This document shows positions 61,901 to 64,000 of a stretch of 64,000 bases of DNA, piece by piece. Position numbers and translations under genes: made by a program. The first letter of the stretch is position 1. Every line of letters starts with the position of its first letter. This DNA is from Leishmania martiniquensis (Eukaryota; Euglenozoa; Kinetoplastea; Trypanosomatida; Trypanosomatidae). Below the pieces are notes generated by a model, which ran no database searches, had not been told where the DNA came from, and was given only the letters and a program-made list of their open reading frames with translations. The DNA is taken from the NCBI RefSeq assembly GCF_017916325.1, contig NC_090166.1, positions 1,054,228-1,118,227 of the forward strand, given 5' to 3'.

Positions 61901-62128
61901 TGTCTCATCCACGCGCTTGACAAGATGAGTCGCGCTATTTGATTCAGGGGTGGGGCAGCGCGGCTTCGCTTTAAAGCTCTCAAAGGTGCTGTGACATATT
62001 TGATTGGCGGTGCTGGCCGAGCTCATCTCAAACAGATTCTCCTCCTCGCCTGGGGCAATGATGGTGATCGCGGAGCGACGGCGATGCGTCTTGGACGGCG
62101 CCTGAGTGAAGCTGGAGCGTCGCTCCAT
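58991..62128 (-). CDS. Large hypothetical protein with N-terminal RRRS motif
   Basis: A 1045-residue protein of unknown function, started at the ATG 62126-62128 (MERRSSFTQAPSKTH). The open frame continues 26 codons upstream into flank. The N-terminus has two basophilic sites in a row, RRSSF and HRRRSAITIIAPGEE. Most of the rest is Ser/Pro/Ala/Arg-rich with scattered Ser runs. Possibly ordered islands: SDVSLSNFGLLPNDDGRAFKIG (two halves, near 625-647), VTQSLSIDDSLFSFSELPPEKHG near 860, and ASQVARRVATELQQEVSAAK near the C-terminus, a likely short helix. No membrane segment or catalytic motif. The similarity of its start to the protein at 54621 is the only clue to kinship. Confidence 0.78.
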   Translation of the reverse strand: MERRSSFTQAPSKTHRRRSAITIIAPGEEENLFEMSSASTANQICHSTFESFKAKPRCPTPESNSATHLVKRVDETLPGANAMPHLNGNSVTGTKSGVVEHTMLPSTAQALMHRGSDAPAVLPQPLPSPRLQQQPSQARRGAVASGPADVHLLSLTPPSTAAAGRRPGYGRALRSVAAGSILARPSPLGTTVVENGTALRRNAPASGADGGRLPLASHSMAGDNAPVASASEEVPPQAARMISSSSRVPLNSAASSRQTASENRSRNRRVSPTTADPVAASAPSTPQNASIAIGAHRSASSLPSPRRVLAPPLRPSSMWSAAVQRQPFAFGCPSTPSGVTSSPRGDCLGAVHSNAPRRSTVPQARPPHEKELTRVPRPPFRHPQEPPRAARNDDEIRERNAKGYCDSLLSAFSSSSSSERGNSDGSGNTEDSKSFLTMRDSSTMISDSEVSSAASFGPSRPAPKVPRQRPESPPADLSIILAPGMAGKYTVMPDKESSAASSSPAPLHDGCGANGTSPGRGYATRERDLRRAASRESPCDFPSTTDFSAVMESLNFATVTNNGQRQPTTRSTRPLNANGGSKPPDWALEEQSDVSLSNFGLLPNDDGRAFKIGTPSALNTEVTPASVLSPKRTQAERRTRHTRESGVRQPSPVGLNSLLLSKESEWCTPPLLASSGQRRASWTLLSGKMKIDKSSGSGSGGASAHDDEGGNDSVAAEQKIRGNLVETVPKANVSMSSCSLPNLSHTRRECENDTRDTTSGTRPQRGTFHTESRGPAKSSPLQAAWAAPATASLSAPDKQKWSVTQSLSIDDSLFSFSELPPEKHGSTVAKLRSVFESSKENLPRSNGSQDAPLAAARSPKGRCSTTRHPNTFSGNNNISSLSKGSPAPKGGDPQGEVPPGSDEKVSGGIRMSTSPTCQKSLGVHPTSANYSFSRLFPASSTLAKAQKDSLSPLSSAITSDGTSVASRHSSGTGYKCTSTGSLPTASQVARRVATELQQEVSAAKDSGGAFPSISLQRSDPGFSLARFQASSVSADTVNTFDRVDF

Positions 62129-64000
62129 CGCGGACCCCCTGCTTTCGCGCGCGTGTGTGTATGCTGTGAGTGAGGCAACGGGGAAGGAAAAAGGCACCCT
62201 CCTCAATTAGCGAACGCGGCAGAGCCCTCGTCAGCGGTCGAGTGGTAGCAACAGTCCGATGGTGTGCTGCGCCTCACCGATGCGCCTGCGGGCGGTGGGG
62301 ACGTACACTCGTTGCCCCCCCAAGCCGGGCAAAAGTGTGAGGAGGCCACAGCAAAGGTGCGTATGTCAGTAACAGTGAATAGGCAATGAGAGAGAAGGCG
62401 CGCACGAAACAGTAGCGCCACGTGCTCACTCCTCCACTCTACCCTCGCCTCGCTTCGCTTCCTCGCGGTCGAAGAGAGACAGAAATGACGCGCAACGCGC
62501 TCCGGACGAGGCACTCGTCAGAAGATGCGAAGCGGAGGGTGGGGGTGGGGGAGAACACACACGCACGCAAAAAAGGAGAACGTCCGTGAGGAGGTGAGTG
62601 GCAGAGCATACGCGTATGCTGACGGATCCCCTTTAAAGGAGTCCGCGGAGGGGGAGGGGAGGGAGGGGGAACGAAGGTGAGAACCCGCGACGTGACGGCG
62701 AGAAAAAAGTGATGAAAAAAAAAGAGTGCGTGACACCCACGCGCACAGAGAAAATCCAACGAGGGACGCGAGAAGGATGGGAAGCGGCGGGGGCAGGGGA
62801 GGAGCAGCTGAGGTGCAGCACCAGCTACGAGGGCGCAGAGTGAGGATGACGATGGGATGGGGCCGGGAACAGAAGGAAGAAGAAAACAGAAGCGACAGGT
62901 GGCTTGACCAAGTCAGAGAGTGCGAGACGAACGCGTCTTCATACACCCCTTCCACCAGAAGTAGTGGTGAAGCTGTGAGCTGTCACACGCCCTCAAAGAA
63001 ACGGAAGACCGCGCGTCTATCTGCAAGGGACTCTCGCTCGCTCTCTTTTCAATATGCCCTCCCCCTCTTCCCGCTGCAGTGAGGCGCCTTTGCGCCAGCA
63101 GAATGGAAAGGAGAAAGCAGCAGAGAGGGAGCGAGAGCGGCACACCCCCTTTGACGGTGAGACTCTCAGTCGTCAGGGAGAAGCTGTCTGGCTGACACCA
63201 AGTGGCTTGGGGTGAGCGGGGCGGAGGGGTAAGAGAAGATGCACGAGGTAGGAAAGAGCGGTGTTTCTTATGTGTGAGGTACCAACGCAGCAGAAAATGG
63301 GATACGGTGCGCAGATGCTCTTGTACTGGTCGCCAATGTGGCGGTGGGTGTTGGTGAGGTGTGGCGCTCGTAAGAAGGGGGCCCAGGGAAGTGAGAGCCA
63401 AAGGGGACAGTGAAAGAGGGAAGATTAGGGGGGGCCTGGAGACGAGTGGCGGCATCACTGCGTGCTGAAAGTAACGGGCAGAGGCCTGCGGAGTGCTGGG
63501 GTAGTGGCCATCCGCTTTCTCGACGAACCAGTCCGCCCACAAAGCGCCTCCTACTATGAAACCTGGGCTGTGCGGCAAGAATGACGAGCTCCTCGCCTCC
63601 CCACCGTCCCCCCTCGTCCCTGACCGCCGTACGGAGGGTGTAGCGTCCTGAAGCCACCTCGTCAGCGGCTCATCCCGGGAAAGGGAGGAGCTCATGAAAG
63701 CGCTGCGCAGGCTGATGTCTACTTGCGTGTTCCGCAGCCACAAGAAGCGCGTCGCGAGGCAGCGAAAACGACCGCCCCACCAACGACACTTCTCACCGAC
63801 AACTGAAAAAAAGAGAAAGAGCGACGAGCGAAAGGCGGCACCCACACCGAGTCGGGTCATGTGCCCATTCGACGGATGCGCCTGCAGAAGCACGCGTTCG
63901 ATTCTGCACACAGAGGCACGATAGAATGCCCCCTTGTGATGCGGCCAGCTGAGCACAGGGACGGGTACACACACACACACATTCCATGTGTGTCTGCCAC
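62129..64000. other. Right end of window, 5' flank of gene 58991 and unassigned DNA
   Basis: Contains the 5' flank of the gene at 58991, purine-rich runs near 62640-62670, and a CA run at 63967-63982. One weak minus-strand open frame (62913-63695) is listed separately. Otherwise nothing is recognised. Confidence 0.5.
62913..63695 (-). CDS. Possible hypothetical protein (weak)
   Basis: A 260-residue open frame from the ATG at 63693-63695. The first 80 residues (MSSSLSRDEPLTRWLQD, then GGALWADWFVEKADG) look plausible as protein. Much of the remainder is Pro/Leu/Ser-rich and could be flank read in frame. No domain recognised. Conservation in a related species would decide it. Confidence 0.28.
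   Translation of the reverse strand: MSSSLSRDEPLTRWLQDATPSVRRSGTRGDGGEARSSSFLPHSPGFIVGGALWADWFVEKADGHYPSTPQASARYFQHAVMPPLVSRPPLIFPLSLSPLALTSLGPLLTSATPHQHPPPHWRPVQEHLRTVSHFLLRWYLTHKKHRSFLPRASSLTPPPRSPQATWCQPDSFSLTTESLTVKGGVPLSLPLCCFLLSILLAQRRLTAAGRGGGHIEKRASESPLQIDARSSVSLRACDSSQLHHYFWWKGCMKTRSSRTL

Overview
The window looks like nuclear chromosomal DNA from a trypanosomatid, most likely Leishmania. All 13 well-supported protein genes lie on the minus strand. None needs an intron. They sit 0.8 to 5.7 kb apart in GC-rich DNA, separated by very long flanks full of purine runs (pyrimidine tracts on the coding strand), CA/TA microsatellites and dispersed repeats. This fits one polycistronic unit read right to left and resolved by trans-splicing and polyadenylation. 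I cannot fix the species from the sequence. Start codons were placed at the first convincing ATG; several longer reading frames begin at non-ATG codons or run back into 5' flank.

Right part (about 38.3-64 kb): six genes. Five encode long, low-complexity, Ser/Pro/Arg-rich proteins of unknown function (at 58991, 54621, 50309, 41184 and 38325). One, at 44300, encodes a tRNA ligase of the three-domain Trl1 type: a KxNG nucleotidyl-transferase, a P-loop kinase and a 2H phosphodiesterase. Middle (about 17-38 kb): three further orphan proteins (31522, 25019, 18082) and a small PIN-domain endonuclease-like protein (22457). Left (1-16 kb): one orphan with a charged central segment (13883), a CorA-type magnesium transporter with a very long N-terminus (9687), and a tandem array of three CRAL-TRIO (Sec14-like) lipid-binding genes (7382, 4398, 915). 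Two of these carry a C-terminal GOLD domain. In the third, the GOLD part is cut off by a stop codon, and its decaying remnant can still be read in the same frame.

Three families of dispersed repeat lie in the gene flanks: A (three copies, about 99% identical), B (two copies, about 97%) and C (two copies, one difference seen in 378 bases). They resemble Leishmania SIDER-type retroposon remnants found in 3' untranslated regions. Their near identity and uniform orientation are unusual for elements described as degenerate, and the C pair brackets two genes as direct repeats. I saw no tRNA, rRNA, CRISPR array, transposase or strand-switch region. The most distinctive points are the eroding GOLD domain, a shared cysteine motif in the lipid-binding array, the near-identical repeats, and an RRRS-type motif shared by otherwise unrelated disordered proteins.
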